From positions 32,098 through 96,097 of the forward strand of contig LT629764.1 in the NCBI GenBank assembly GCA_900105225.1: a stretch of 64,000 nt of DNA, written 5' to 3'. Both the position numbers and the translations under genes were made by a program. This DNA is from Paenibacillaceae bacterium GAS479. GTDB taxonomy: Bacteria > Bacillota > Bacilli > Paenibacillales > Paenibacillaceae. A model generated the notes under the pieces. The model did no database searches. It worked only from the letters and a program-made list of their open reading frames with translations, and had not been told where the DNA came from. This document shows, piece by piece, positions 26,334-35,571 of the stretch. The first letter of the stretch is position 1; every line of letters begins with the position of its first letter.

Positions 26334-26363
26334 ATTATACCTTTCCAAAGGCCTGTTACACAA
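26334..26363 (-). promoter_or_regulatory. Promoter of the hydroxyacyl-CoA dehydrogenase-ackA operon
   Basis: On the minus strand TTGTGT (26363-26358), 18 bases and TATAAT (26339-26334) lie about 50 bases upstream of the start at 26284. TTGTGTAACA resembles half of a Rex operator, and rex is in this window, but the second half is missing. The rest of the 313-base gap (26285-26597) shows no gene. Confidence 0.55.
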
Positions 26364-26547
26364 CTTTTAGCGAGCTGTATTTCTGACAATCTCACGACAG
26401 GAAAACCGCGCCGCTGCTGGAATTTTTTGCGTTAGCGCGGTACATAAGCAGACACAGAGCCGTCAAAATCGACGCGCTGCTGTCACTTATAAACACATAT
26501 TACCAAACGCCTAAGTATGAAATGATGACCTTGCCCCATCACAGACA

Positions 26548-26569
26548 AAAGACGGGCCGCTGGCCCGTC
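26548..26569 (-). terminator. Terminator of the FtsH-like operon
   Basis: GACGGGCC-GCT-GGCCCGTC forms a perfect 8-bp GC stem followed on the minus strand by TTTTG. It lies about 30 bases after the stop at 26598. Confidence 0.85.
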
Positions 26570-26597
26570 CGCTAAAATTCCATTATCATTACACAGC

Positions 26598-28097
26598 TCA
26601 GGCGCTAATCGTCTGCTCCTCTTGAATCAGTACGCGGAACTGTTCGCCGCCAAGCGTTTCTTTATCAATCAGAATACTTAGGCAATGCTGGAACAGCTCT
26701 CTGCGCGAGGCAAGCATTTCCTTCGTGCGTCTCATCAGTTCATCCAGCACCGAGCCGGAAATGTTAGCCCAGCGATCCGGCGTCATCATCCGATCTTCAA
26801 TGATTCCGACTTCGGTCAACCCACATTCTACCATCGTGCGGACGATGCTCAGCGATTGCTCAAAGTCATTGCGGGAGCCTGTGCTGCGGCCTCCATAAAA
26901 CATCTCCTCCGCAGCGGCTCCGGCAAGAGCAATCATAATCTGAGACTCCAGAAAGTCCTTCGTGTACAAATAATGATCCTGCGTCGGATTATGGCGCACA
27001 TAACCAAGCGCCGCTCCGCGTGGTGACAGCGCAACCTGCGACACGCTGCCGGGACGCAGCAGCTCGGCCGCAATCGCATGGCCAAGCTCATGAATGGCAA
27101 CGCGCTCCCGCTCTTCCTTAGTGGATTCGCGGTCCGTCTTTTCGCCCATCATGACCTTGTCGATTGCCATCGACAGATGTTTCTGAACGACAAACTCACT
27201 GCTCTCGCGCATCGCATAAATGGCGGCTTCATTAAGCACACTTTCCAGCTGAGCACCGGAGAAGCCGAATGATTCCTCCGCGATTTTCATCAAATCGACC
27301 TCGGCGGCAAGCGGTTTGTTTTTAGCATGAATGTTTAAAATATGCAGACGAGCTTTTTTGTCGGGCAGATCAACGCCGATATGGCGGTCGAACCTTCCGG
27401 GACGCAATAGCGCTGGGTCGAGCATCTCTTTACGATTCGTTGCCGCCATAAGCAGAATGCGCGGTGATTCGTTCGCATGAATACCGTCCATTTCCGTAAG
27501 CAGCTGATTAAGCGTCTGATCGTACTCGCGATGCTGTCCGCCATCCCTTTTGCCACCGATGACATCAATCTCATCAATAAAAATGACGGCATTTTTTTTG
27601 CCCGCCTTTTGAGCTTTACGGCGAGCATCTTTGAACAGATCACGAATGCGCCCTGCGCCAACGCCGACGTACATTTCAACAAACTCGCTGCCCGAAGCAG
27701 CTAAATAGATTGAATCCGTATAGTATGCAGCAGCTTTGGCCATTAGCGTTTTACCTGTTCCGGGCGGTCCCGTAAGCAGGATGCCCTTGAGCGGCCGGAT
27801 GCCAAGCTTGCTGATCTCTTCATGTTTAACTAGAAAATCAAGTGCTTCAATAAGCTCACCTTTTGCGCGTTCCTGACCACCGATTTCATCAAACGAGAAT
27901 GGAGTACTGGTCTTGGATACCGCATCACGTCTGCCACCAGCAGCAGCCAGTTGGCCTTTGGAGCGAAGTGCGAAAAAAAGCACCGCGACGAGAGAAAGCG
28001 CTAGTAACAACGGAACAATATTAAATCCTCGAAATAAGAGAAACGCCAGCAGAGCGGTCAAAAAGCCGGTGCCAATTTCGGCGCTGTATTTAGGCAT
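26598..28097 (-). CDS. FtsH-like AAA+ membrane protease lacking the extracytoplasmic domain
   Basis: The 499-residue protein has two adjacent hydrophobic spans (about residues 10-23 and 27-44), an AAA+ module with Walker A GPPGTGKT (110-117), the pore segment FVEMYVGVGAG, Walker B VIFIDEID and NRKEMLDPALLRPGRFDR. A zinc protease site follows: HELGH at 336-340 (FtsH has HEAGH) and Asp411 in SRNDFEQS. In FtsH about 70 extracytoplasmic residues separate the two spans; here they are three or four. The ATG at 28097 is chosen because the longer frame adds an untypical 31 residues. The start overlaps the stop of the upstream membrane gene by eight bases. This is a divergent FtsH paralogue, probably a membrane-bound ATP-dependent protease. 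Confidence 0.88.
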   Translation of the reverse strand: MPKYSAEIGTGFLTALLAFLLFRGFNIVPLLLALSLVAVLFFALRSKGQLAAAGGRRDAVSKTSTPFSFDEIGGQERAKGELIEALDFLVKHEEISKLGIRPLKGILLTGPPGTGKTLMAKAAAYYTDSIYLAASGSEFVEMYVGVGAGRIRDLFKDARRKAQKAGKKNAVIFIDEIDVIGGKRDGGQHREYDQTLNQLLTEMDGIHANESPRILLMAATNRKEMLDPALLRPGRFDRHIGVDLPDKKARLHILNIHAKNKPLAAEVDLMKIAEESFGFSGAQLESVLNEAAIYAMRESSEFVVQKHLSMAIDKVMMGEKTDRESTKEERERVAIHELGHAIAAELLRPGSVSQVALSPRGAALGYVRHNPTQDHYLYTKDFLESQIMIALAGAAAEEMFYGGRSTGSRNDFEQSLSIVRTMVECGLTEVGIIEDRMMTPDRWANISGSVLDELMRRTKEMLASRRELFQHCLSILIDKETLGGEQFRVLIQEEQTISA

Positions 28098-28626
28098 TTG
28101 GCCATACCCCCATAACTTCGCCCGCACGGGGCAGGATAATATACTTCGTATCCGTTCCGAATTCCAACGTAACGTAAACATTTGTATCATCCATCAAGGA
28201 TTTTGCCTTCAAGCCAGGTTGCGTTTTTTCAAGCTTAGCCATTGCATCGGGGATGCGAGAATATTCACGAGTTTCCATCGCCTCGGCGATCGTGAACAGC
28301 TGGCTGGACCAAACAGCGTCAAGTTTAGGGCTGGAAGCTTGGTCAATTTGCAAAATCAGCTTGCGGGAACCGATTACCGAAGCTCCCTGACGGGAAATTT
28401 GATCATATATCGTACGCAGGTCAGCTCCTGTATTAAGCTTAAGCTTGACCGTAACGGCGTCATCGCTAATAGCTGGAACAGCGGACGCGACACCTGGGAG
28501 CGACTGGACAGCCTTGTTGAGAGGACGCTCGATAGCGGTTTGCTGATAAGCATACCATCCGCCAAACAGTAGAGTTGCTGACACGGCAATCGTCACAAAA
28601 AAGGGAAAAAGTTTCCATTTAATCAA
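28090..28626 (-). CDS. Membrane-anchored partner of the FtsH-like protease, unknown family
   Basis: The 178-residue product has one N-terminal span (about residues 7-25, LFPFFVTIAVSATLLFGGW) and then an apparently extracytoplasmic soluble domain of about 150 residues with alternating strands (VTVKLKLNTGAD, KLILQID, VYVTLEFGTD). No enzyme motif is seen. Its stop overlaps the FtsH-like start, so the proteins are made together. Because the protease lacks its usual extracytoplasmic domain, this protein may supply that part in trans or act as an adaptor; that is inference. Confidence 0.75.
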   Translation of the reverse strand: MIKWKLFPFFVTIAVSATLLFGGWYAYQQTAIERPLNKAVQSLPGVASAVPAISDDAVTVKLKLNTGADLRTIYDQISRQGASVIGSRKLILQIDQASSPKLDAVWSSQLFTIAEAMETREYSRIPDAMAKLEKTQPGLKAKSLMDDTNVYVTLEFGTDTKYIILPRAGEVMGVWPNA

Positions 28627-28704
28627 TGCAAAAAGCCCCCTTCTTAATCGAAGTGGCCTAAAGAAAAGGCCTGCTCATCCGCAATGTGATTTATGATGCA
28701 TACT

Positions 28705-28739
28705 AGTATATCACAAATGCTATACGATGAGTATATCAC
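28705..28739. repeat. 10-bp direct repeat upstream of the FtsH-like operon
   Basis: AGTATATCAC occurs at 28705-28714 and again at 28730-28739, 25 bases apart. It lies about 80-110 bases upstream of the membrane-partner start and may be a binding site for a regulator. Confidence 0.35.
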
Positions 28740-28775
28740 TTCGATGCCGATAGAGGGCATGTAATTGTGTACAAA

Positions 28776-29303
28776 TCAGGAAGAACGTTTAGCAGTGAGG
28801 GAATAAGTTGCAATAAACTTGCCGCTGACAAATTCATAGAAATCATAGTAATAGCGCTTTTGCTCTTTCTGAAGCGAGTAATGAGCCTCCCAAATGGGCT
28901 TCCCCTGATACCATCCGGGACGAATGCGGATGATGTCCGCACCAGTCCGACTTGTTAGCAGCGTTTGGGCAATTGTAGCTTCTTTTGCGCTTTGCGCAAC
29001 ATCCTCCGTATGGGGCTGTTTATCTTTGAGCAACCAGACGACTAGGCTATTGCCCTTGTCATTGCGACCGCTCACCACCCATAACGGCTCATCCCAAACG
29101 TACTTTTCTGCAGACTCTACTTCCACAAGTCCAGCTTTTTCTTTAGCCTGTGCTGCAGCTTGCTCTTCCCCGGCCCAGACCGGCTTCTGGATGTTACGCA
29201 GCTCGGCATGCATCAGAAAAAGCAAGGCGAGAAAAGCAACTATTCCCCAGATGGTCCACCCTCTTCGGTTGAAATACCATCTAGGGCTGCGGCCCCGTGC
29301 CAT
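28776..29303 (-). CDS. ypmB: YpmB-like membrane-anchored protein (DUF5590/PepSY type)
   Basis: The 175-residue protein has a basic N-terminus, a single span (about residues 16-32, WGIVAFLALLFLMHAEL) and an extracytoplasmic region with a PepSY-like pattern ending EAHYSLQKEQKRYYYDFYEFVSGKF. It matches the position of ypmB, between dinG and asnS, in B. subtilis. Function is unknown; PepSY domains are often inhibitory or regulatory. It overlaps mtaD by one base. Confidence 0.75.
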   Translation of the reverse strand: MARGRSPRWYFNRRGWTIWGIVAFLALLFLMHAELRNIQKPVWAGEEQAAAQAKEKAGLVEVESAEKYVWDEPLWVVSGRNDKGNSLVVWLLKDKQPHTEDVAQSAKEATIAQTLLTSRTGADIIRIRPGWYQGKPIWEAHYSLQKEQKRYYYDFYEFVSGKFIATYSLTAKRSS

Positions 29304-30601
29304 CAGTTACCCGCCAGCCTGCGGTAGCAAGCTTCCGCCTCTGCCTTAATCTTCTCTTCATCAAGCAGCAGGCAAATTCCGCCCCGCACAACTTGTTGAC
29401 CGTTCACCCATACATCGCGAACATCGCGACCGGATGCAGAATAAACGAGATGCGAGATCATATCCGTTTGCGGATAGAAATGCGGTTGGTCAGCATCCAG
29501 CGCGATGAAGTCAGCCTTCATACCAGCGCGAAGCGCTCCCAGTTGCGGTTGACGAATCGTCGCCGCGCCGCCCAGTGTAGCGAGCTGCAGCGCCTGCGTT
29601 GCCGGAACGACGGTTGGATCACCGGAGACACCCTTATGAATCAGCGCTGCCAAGCGAATCTCGTCAAACAGATCCAGGTTGTTGTTGCTTGCCGCACTAT
29701 CGGTGCCAAGCGACACCGTAACGCCTGCTTTGAGCAGCTCTGGTACTCGAGCTACACCGCTTGCCAGCTTCAGGTTACTGGCTGCGTTATGAGATACCGC
29801 TACGCCGCGCTCGGCCAGCAAGCTGATCTCCTCGTCGGTCAGATGCACGGCATGAGCGACAAAGCTCGGGCGGGTGAAGAAGCCCAAACGATCGAGATGT
29901 TCTACCGGACGCACACCGTAATCGCGAACATTTTGTTCCACTTCAGCTACCGTTTCGGACATATGAGTATGCATCGGAAGATCATAATCATGTGCAGCTT
30001 GCACGAACTTCTCGATAAATTCTGGTGGACAGGTATAAGGGGCATGAGGACTCATCATCGTCATGATCCGCCCATCTGCGGCTCCGTTCCAATTCTTGGC
30101 GAACTGTACGGCGTCAGCTAGCTTCTGGTTCTGTACATCCTCAGGACAAAGTCCGATTGCACCGCGCATAAGTACACCGCGCATTCCGGACTGCTGCACA
30201 ACTTTGGCCACTTCGTCCATCCGATCATACATATCAACGAACGTTGTCGTACCGCTTTTCAGCATTTCCAGAACGGCCAGGGAAGTTCCCCACTTGACGT
30301 CCGCATCCGTAAATTTGGCTTCCATCGGCCACATATAGTCCTGCAACCAGGTTTGAAGCGCCTCATCATCCGAATAACCGCGCAGCAGCGACATTGCAGC
30401 ATGTCCGTGAGTGTTAATCAGACCGGGCATAAATACTTGCTTGCTGCCGTCGACTTTAACCGAGATGGAATCCGCATCCAGCGGACGCTCTTTGCCTATG
30501 TAGGTGATGCAATCATTCTCGATCACCATATGTCCTTTTACGACCGGCTGGCTTTCGTCCATCGTGACGAAGGTTCCATTTTCAATCCACCATTTGTTCA
30601 T
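29303..30601 (-). CDS. mtaD: 5-methylthioadenosine/S-adenosylhomocysteine deaminase
   Basis: The 432-residue amidohydrolase has the metal-site motifs GLINTHGHAAM, PMHTHMSET, FVAHAVHLT and LGTDSAASNN. The family deaminates methylthioadenosine or S-adenosylhomocysteine to inosine derivatives. That gives an additional link to the methylthio salvage genes at 1.5-11 kb. Its start overlaps the 3' end of rex by 20 bases, which indicates coupled expression. Related enzymes act on other amino-purines, so substrate is by similarity. Confidence 0.88.
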   Translation of the reverse strand: MNKWWIENGTFVTMDESQPVVKGHMVIENDCITYIGKERPLDADSISVKVDGSKQVFMPGLINTHGHAAMSLLRGYSDDEALQTWLQDYMWPMEAKFTDADVKWGTSLAVLEMLKSGTTTFVDMYDRMDEVAKVVQQSGMRGVLMRGAIGLCPEDVQNQKLADAVQFAKNWNGAADGRIMTMMSPHAPYTCPPEFIEKFVQAAHDYDLPMHTHMSETVAEVEQNVRDYGVRPVEHLDRLGFFTRPSFVAHAVHLTDEEISLLAERGVAVSHNAASNLKLASGVARVPELLKAGVTVSLGTDSAASNNNLDLFDEIRLAALIHKGVSGDPTVVPATQALQLATLGGAATIRQPQLGALRAGMKADFIALDADQPHFYPQTDMISHLVYSASGRDVRDVWVNGQQVVRGGICLLLDEEKIKAEAEACYRRLAGN

Positions 30602-31244
30602 TGTCTACCGTACCATCCTTATTCATATAGTAGGCCAAGCTCAGCAGCTGAGTTGTAAAATCGGCATAATGAATCCGCACATGGTCCGGAGCTTTCAGCA
30701 CGCCAGGAGCAAAGTTTAGAATTCCCTTTACTCCGGCCTCGATGAATCGATCGGCCACATTTTGCGCTTCTCCCGCCGGCACCGTAATGATGCCGATCTG
30801 GATGCCATCCTCGCGTACTTTATCCTGCAGCTGATCGATCGGTAGCACCTCAAGGGAGTTGATTCGTTTGCCGATCTTCGCAGGGCTGGCATCGAATACA
30901 GCTGTTATTTTCATATTATCCTTAACATAAGAGCTATAATTGCATAGTGCATGTCCGAGATTACCTGCGCCCGCAAGCCCGACTAACATTGGCTGGTCAA
31001 GCTTGAGGATGCCGCGGATTTTCTCGATGAGATAATTGACATCGTAACCGACGCCTTTACGCCCGAATTCACCGAAGTAAGCGAGATCCTTGCGGATCTG
31101 TGCCGGATTCAGCTCTAGCTTGCGGCCGAGCTCCTGGCTGCTAACGGTTTGGACATCACGAATGTGCAGGTCGTTCAGCACTTGCAGATAAACCGGAAGT
31201 CGGCGAACGACCGCCTCCGATATTGGTTTTCCCTGTTTGCTCAA
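30582..31244 (-). CDS. rex: Redox-sensing transcriptional repressor Rex
   Basis: The protein has an N-terminal winged helix (LPVYLQVLNDL, SSQELGRKLELNPAQIRKDL) and a Rossmann domain with VGLAGAGNLGHAL that senses NADH/NAD+. Rex represses fermentation and respiration genes when NADH is low. The start is taken as TTG 31244, ten bases after AAGGAGG, giving 220 residues and a TTGA overlap with the dinG stop. The longer frame back to 31280 lacks a site. Local targets could include the ackA operon. Confidence 0.95.
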   Translation of the reverse strand: MSKQGKPISEAVVRRLPVYLQVLNDLHIRDVQTVSSQELGRKLELNPAQIRKDLAYFGEFGRKGVGYDVNYLIEKIRGILKLDQPMLVGLAGAGNLGHALCNYSSYVKDNMKITAVFDASPAKIGKRINSLEVLPIDQLQDKVREDGIQIGIITVPAGEAQNVADRFIEAGVKGILNFAPGVLKAPDHVRIHYADFTTQLLSLAYYMNKDGTVDNEQMVD

Positions 31245-34102
31245 GGCTGCGCGGCCTCCTTTTGATCGCTCTGCATCCATTCCCTCATACGAGGGATGAA
31301 CTGCTCGGCATACATATGTTCAATTTTAGGGCCCGGCAGCGAATAAAGGAAGTGCTTTCCGTAAAAGGTCTCGATAACACGCGTATCATAAATAAGTACG
31401 ATGCCCTTGTCCCTGGAGGTCCGAATCAGTCGGCCAAATCCTTGTTTGAAGCGGATAACCGCCTGTGGGACGGAAAGCTTCATAAACGGATTCTGCCCAG
31501 TTTCCTGCAACAGCTCGGCTTTGGCTTCCTGTAAAGGATGGTTCGGCGGCTGGAACGGCAGCCTTACAATCGCCAAGCAGACAAGCGCATCTCCCGGAAT
31601 GTCGACTCCTTCCCAGAAGCTGCTCGTGCCGAGCAGCACAGAGGCCGGCTGCTGGCGGAAAAGTCTCGTCAGCTTGCTGCGGTTGCTGCTGTCAATTCCT
31701 TGACCCAGCACCTGAATGCCGGAGCCGAGCAGCGCTTCCTTGAGCGGCTCATACACTTCCTTGAGCATGCGGTAGCTGGTGAACAGCACCAGCATCCGAC
31801 CTCCCGTCTCCATCGCAGCAGCCGATAGCGACTCCACTAGCTTATTAATGTAAGCTGGATCAGCCGCAGCGCCCTTAACTTTCGGGAAGTCCCTTGGAAT
31901 CATAACAAGCGCCTGCGAGCGATAATGGAAAGGTGAAGGAAGCTGTACTGTCCGAGCATAATGTGGATTTTCCAGATTCAAGCCAACTTGCTCGGCGGCG
32001 TACTGGAACGACTTTTGTACCGTTAACGTGGCCGAGGTAATAACAACACTTTTTTTACTGTCAAAAAAGTATTCCTTAATCTGCCCGCTCACATCGGCCG
32101 GCACGGTATGAAGCTGGACACTCTTCGTCCGCGTGCTCGCGCTCGACTCGATCCAGTACACCATCTCCGGCTTATCCGCCCGTACAAACACCTTGAGCTC
32201 GTCGCGGATGCGTCCTCCATCCTTAACCGCTCCCGCCAGATCCGTCACCATGCCCTGAAGGGCATTACCGTCCAACTTGTCCTTCATCTCAGAGCTCATC
32301 TTATCCAGCACCTTGAACACCTTATTCATTTCCTTGAAAAAGAGCGATTCCTCAAACTCGATCGCTTCCCATGCCTTCGGCAGCTCGCCGGGCTTGAGCC
32401 TGACAATCGTCTGGCCGGCCTCAGCCGCTCCAGCAGCAGGTGTAGAAAGCGCCTGAAGCAGCTCGAATAGCTTTTCCCAAGTATCCTTCAGAGACCCAAA
32501 GCGCGGAATGACCTCGTCAAGCTGCTCCGTCCATTTGCTGATATCATCCCCATCTTCACCTTGAATATGGGAGCGCAGCTGCGGCAGCAGACCGTTGCGG
32601 GAATCCCTGGCCAAACGGTTAGCCAAATTCATAAATCCATAAAAGCTTAATTGCTGACCAAGATGTTTGCCCGCCACTTCCTCAAGCTGATGTCCCTCGT
32701 CAATAACGAGATACTCATAAGCAGGAAGCAGACGATGATCGGCTCTAATATCTGTGAACAGCAAGGAATGGTTCGTGATTACGACATCAGCCAAGTTGGA
32801 TTCTTGTTTAGCCCGATGGTAAAAACAACGTTTGAACCAAGGACAGGCCCGGTTGAGGCAGGAATCCGCATCACTGGAAACAGTATTCCAAAATTCGCCG
32901 CCGCGATTGCCAAAGTTGATTTCCTCTTGGTCACCGGTTTCCGTCTCCCCGAGCCAAACAAGCATCTGTGTGGCGGTCAACCTCTCGTCGCCGCCTGCGG
33001 AAAGTTCCAACGTTTGCAGTCTCGTCTCAAACTTGCGCAAGCAGATGTAGTTCCCTCTGCCCTTAAACACGCTGGCGCGGAACGGGAAAGGCAGCACATC
33101 GCGAAGCAGCGGCAGATCTCTCTGACGCAGTTGCTCCTGCAAATTGATCGTATGCGTGCTTAAGACGATTTTGCGTTCGTTTTTGATTCCAAAATATAAC
33201 GAAGGAATCAAATATCCGAGCGACTTGCCTGTTCCGGTGCCAGCTTCGATAAGCAAATGGCGATGGTTTTCGAACGACTCGTTCACCTCGCGGAACATCG
33301 TCACCTGAGCTTCCCTTTCCTCATAGTCCGGAAAGATCGTCTGGAATCCAGTTTTCACCATCTCAAGATAATCTTCAAAGCTCATATTGTGCAGAGGGTT
33401 GTCCGAGCCATCCTCACGAGGAGGTTCTTCTTCTGTCCAATCGCCCGCTTTAAGCGCGATCTGCCTGAAGTATTGATGGGAGTCCAAATCCAATGTAGTG
33501 CTGAGCTGACGCGCTTCCAGTTCACTTGCAAGGAACCAGGCGAGATCCGTGTCTTGAATTATGGCTGCAAAATGCTGCAGAGTAAGTAGCGGCAGTCCGC
33601 GCAGCTTTTTGACACATTCGGAAAATAAAATGGCTGTAGCCATCGCATCGCTGTCTGCCCGATGATGCTGATCATGACGAATGCCGAACTGTTCAGATAC
33701 CGCGCCAAGCTGATAAGAGCTGAGGGAAGGGAAAAGCAGGCGCAGCATCTCGACCGTATCCAGCCTGCGTCCAGTGAACGGCGAATAACCTGCCCGATCA
33801 AGCGCCATATTAAGGAAACCGGCATCAAATGAAACATTATGGCCGATGAGCACAGCGTCATCAAGTAGCGGAATCATCTCCAGCATCAGATCATCCGGCT
33901 CCGGTGCATCTTGCACCATCGCATCATCAATACCGGTCAATTGCGTGATGAAGGGCGGTATTGGCACACTTGGACGCACAAAGGAGTTCAGTGTCTTTAC
34001 GACATTGAACTCCTCGTCCATCAGCACTAAGCCGACTTGTATAAGATCATCTTCACCGCTGTTCGTGCCGGTGGTTTCTACATCAAGTACCGCATAATTC
34101 AT
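31241..34102 (-). CDS. dinG: ATP-dependent DNA helicase DinG with exonuclease domain
   Basis: The 953-residue protein has an N-terminal DEDD exonuclease domain (YAVLDVETTG, LIGHNVSFDAGFLN, HHRADSDAMAT) and a superfamily 2 helicase with Walker A EAGTGTGKS, motif II VIDEGHQ, and late LLGTSSFWEGVD and GRLIRTSRD. A cysteine group (SCLNRACPWFKRCF) suggests an iron-sulfur cluster, although in some Bacillales DinG acts mainly as an exonuclease. The ATG at 34102 gives the family start. It overlaps rex. Confidence 0.93.
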   Translation of the reverse strand: MNYAVLDVETTGTNSGEDDLIQVGLVLMDEEFNVVKTLNSFVRPSVPIPPFITQLTGIDDAMVQDAPEPDDLMLEMIPLLDDAVLIGHNVSFDAGFLNMALDRAGYSPFTGRRLDTVEMLRLLFPSLSSYQLGAVSEQFGIRHDQHHRADSDAMATAILFSECVKKLRGLPLLTLQHFAAIIQDTDLAWFLASELEARQLSTTLDLDSHQYFRQIALKAGDWTEEEPPREDGSDNPLHNMSFEDYLEMVKTGFQTIFPDYEEREAQVTMFREVNESFENHRHLLIEAGTGTGKSLGYLIPSLYFGIKNERKIVLSTHTINLQEQLRQRDLPLLRDVLPFPFRASVFKGRGNYICLRKFETRLQTLELSAGGDERLTATQMLVWLGETETGDQEEINFGNRGGEFWNTVSSDADSCLNRACPWFKRCFYHRAKQESNLADVVITNHSLLFTDIRADHRLLPAYEYLVIDEGHQLEEVAGKHLGQQLSFYGFMNLANRLARDSRNGLLPQLRSHIQGEDGDDISKWTEQLDEVIPRFGSLKDTWEKLFELLQALSTPAAGAAEAGQTIVRLKPGELPKAWEAIEFEESLFFKEMNKVFKVLDKMSSEMKDKLDGNALQGMVTDLAGAVKDGGRIRDELKVFVRADKPEMVYWIESSASTRTKSVQLHTVPADVSGQIKEYFFDSKKSVVITSATLTVQKSFQYAAEQVGLNLENPHYARTVQLPSPFHYRSQALVMIPRDFPKVKGAAADPAYINKLVESLSAAAMETGGRMLVLFTSYRMLKEVYEPLKEALLGSGIQVLGQGIDSSNRSKLTRLFRQQPASVLLGTSSFWEGVDIPGDALVCLAIVRLPFQPPNHPLQEAKAELLQETGQNPFMKLSVPQAVIRFKQGFGRLIRTSRDKGIVLIYDTRVIETFYGKHFLYSLPGPKIEHMYAEQFIPRMREWMQSDQKEAAQP

Positions 34103-34126
34103 TGAAGGCCGATCTTCCTCTCGCAA

Positions 34127-35008
34127 TCAAATCAGCTCAGCGCTTCCGAAATAAAGGGATAAAGGGCCGGGCGCTTGGTGGCATGATTTGAGGTTGGTTA
34201 CGGGATCCTCGAAGCTTGGATCCATCTTGACTGCTTGGCGGAACAATCGTTCCGCTTGTTCCATATTGAGGCGAATCGCTTGAATACAGCCCAGCGCGTT
34301 GAAACTAATTGCTTGCCAGCGCGGATGTTCCGTCAATGTTGCCAGCAACTTAAAATGAAGTTCAGCATCGTTCCATTGCTGCGTATGCATAAACGACATC
34401 GCAAGATATAGACGCGCTAAATTGCATTCCGGCATTAGATCAATCGCAGCTTGGAATTCTAAGACCGCTTGCGGGAACATGAATAATTTAAAATAGCCTT
34501 GTCCGCATGCCATTTTTCGCATCATGTCTTCTTCGGCATCAAAACTTGAGGCTGCTGAATTGACTGGCAACGGGATCTCGCCTTTTGGAGCAGCCGCCTT
34601 ATCTGCTGGAAGGAAATCCTGCTGTGACGATTTAGCCACTGGCGCAGATGCAGGGCGCTTCAACGATGGGGGCTCCATCATTAGAGGCAGCTTAGCCTTA
34701 GCTAGGCGGCCAGACTGTTGTCCGGTTGGTTGCTCGGTTGGCTGGGTTGCTTGAGCTTCTGAAAGCCCCTTATGGATAGCGGCTACTCCGCCAAGGCCGG
34801 CAGCCGCTGCCTCCGCAGGGAATGCATCCTGAAAGTCAACCAACTTTTCCTCGAAAACAAGCCATTCCTCAATAAATTGGTCGCTGATACCGCGAAGCTG
34901 GATCAGCTGTCCGAGCAGCTGTTCGCGTTCCCCCGGACTGCAGCCGGGACAACGTAGCATGATGTCGTCCAGCATCTCATTCATGACGGCAAACATCGGC
35001 TCAAACAT
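34127..35008 (-). CDS. Tetratricopeptide-repeat protein, unknown role
   Basis: The 293-residue product has a helical N-terminal part with CPGC near residue 20, a low-complexity middle (QATQPTEQPTGQQSG) and C-terminal TPR units (GQGYFKLFMFPQAVLEFQAA, LARLYLAMSFMHTQQWNDAE, AISFNALGCIQAIRLNMEQA). TPR proteins are protein-binding scaffolds. It lies between panD and dinG, 24 bases before dinG. I see no catalytic motif. Confidence 0.78.
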   Translation of the reverse strand: MFEPMFAVMNEMLDDIMLRCPGCSPGEREQLLGQLIQLRGISDQFIEEWLVFEEKLVDFQDAFPAEAAAAGLGGVAAIHKGLSEAQATQPTEQPTGQQSGRLAKAKLPLMMEPPSLKRPASAPVAKSSQQDFLPADKAAAPKGEIPLPVNSAASSFDAEEDMMRKMACGQGYFKLFMFPQAVLEFQAAIDLMPECNLARLYLAMSFMHTQQWNDAELHFKLLATLTEHPRWQAISFNALGCIQAIRLNMEQAERLFRQAVKMDPSFEDPVTNLKSCHQAPGPLSLYFGSAELI

Positions 35009-35183
35009 TGCTTAAACACCCGCCTTCGGCTCTGGGATGAGTCCTCACTTGGATTCAGTTGATAAGTACGCGGCGATTCAAAGGACCAAGCCTTTAATGC
35101 CGTACCCTCATTCTGCTTCCGATGAGCCCCACCTATACCCGGCGGCGACAGTTCCCTAATGCGGGCGCATTAGGCAAACCAAG
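35009..35183 (-). other. Intergenic region after panD with perfect palindrome
   Basis: CCTAATGCG-GG-CGCATTAGG (35155-35174) is a perfect 9-bp inverted repeat just after the panD stop. There is no T run, so it is at most a weak terminator. The region should also hold a promoter for the TPR-dinG-rex genes; none is obvious. Confidence 0.4.
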
Positions 35184-35567
35184 TTACAAAATATTCCCGT
35201 GAATTTCTTTGTCCAACATCCCTAAAGGTTTGTTGTTCTCATCCAGAACGACAACCTTAGGACTGTATTCACGAGCTTCTTGTTCATCCATAGTGGCATA
35301 AGAAATGATGATGACCTTGTCGCCGGGCTGTACGCGTCTTGCAGCCGCTCCATTCAAGCAAATCACGCCACTGCCTCTCGGCCCGGAAATGACATAAGTC
35401 TCGAACCGTTCTCCATTGTTGTTGTTGACGATCTGAACCTTCTCATTGGCCCATAAATCAGCTTTGTCCATCAAATCTTCATCTATTGTAATGCTGCCCA
35501 CATAGTTCAGGTTGGCCTCCGTTACGGTGGCACGATGCAGCTTGGACTTCATCATAGTACGGAACAT
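35184..35567 (-). CDS. panD: Aspartate 1-decarboxylase
   Basis: The 127-residue proenzyme begins [20 protein letters not shown] and cleaves itself at Gly-Ser in [10 protein letters not shown] to form the pyruvoyl group. It makes beta-alanine for pantothenate. The [19 protein letters not shown] core is canonical. It starts four bases after panC, as last gene of panBCD. Confidence 0.97.
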   Translation of the reverse strand: MFRTMMKSKLHRATVTEANLNYVGSITIDEDLMDKADLWANEKVQIVNNNNGERFETYVISGPRGSGVICLNGAAARRVQPGDKVIIISYATMDEQEAREYSPKVVVLDENNKPLGMLDKEIHGNIL

Positions 35568-35571
35568 AGGG

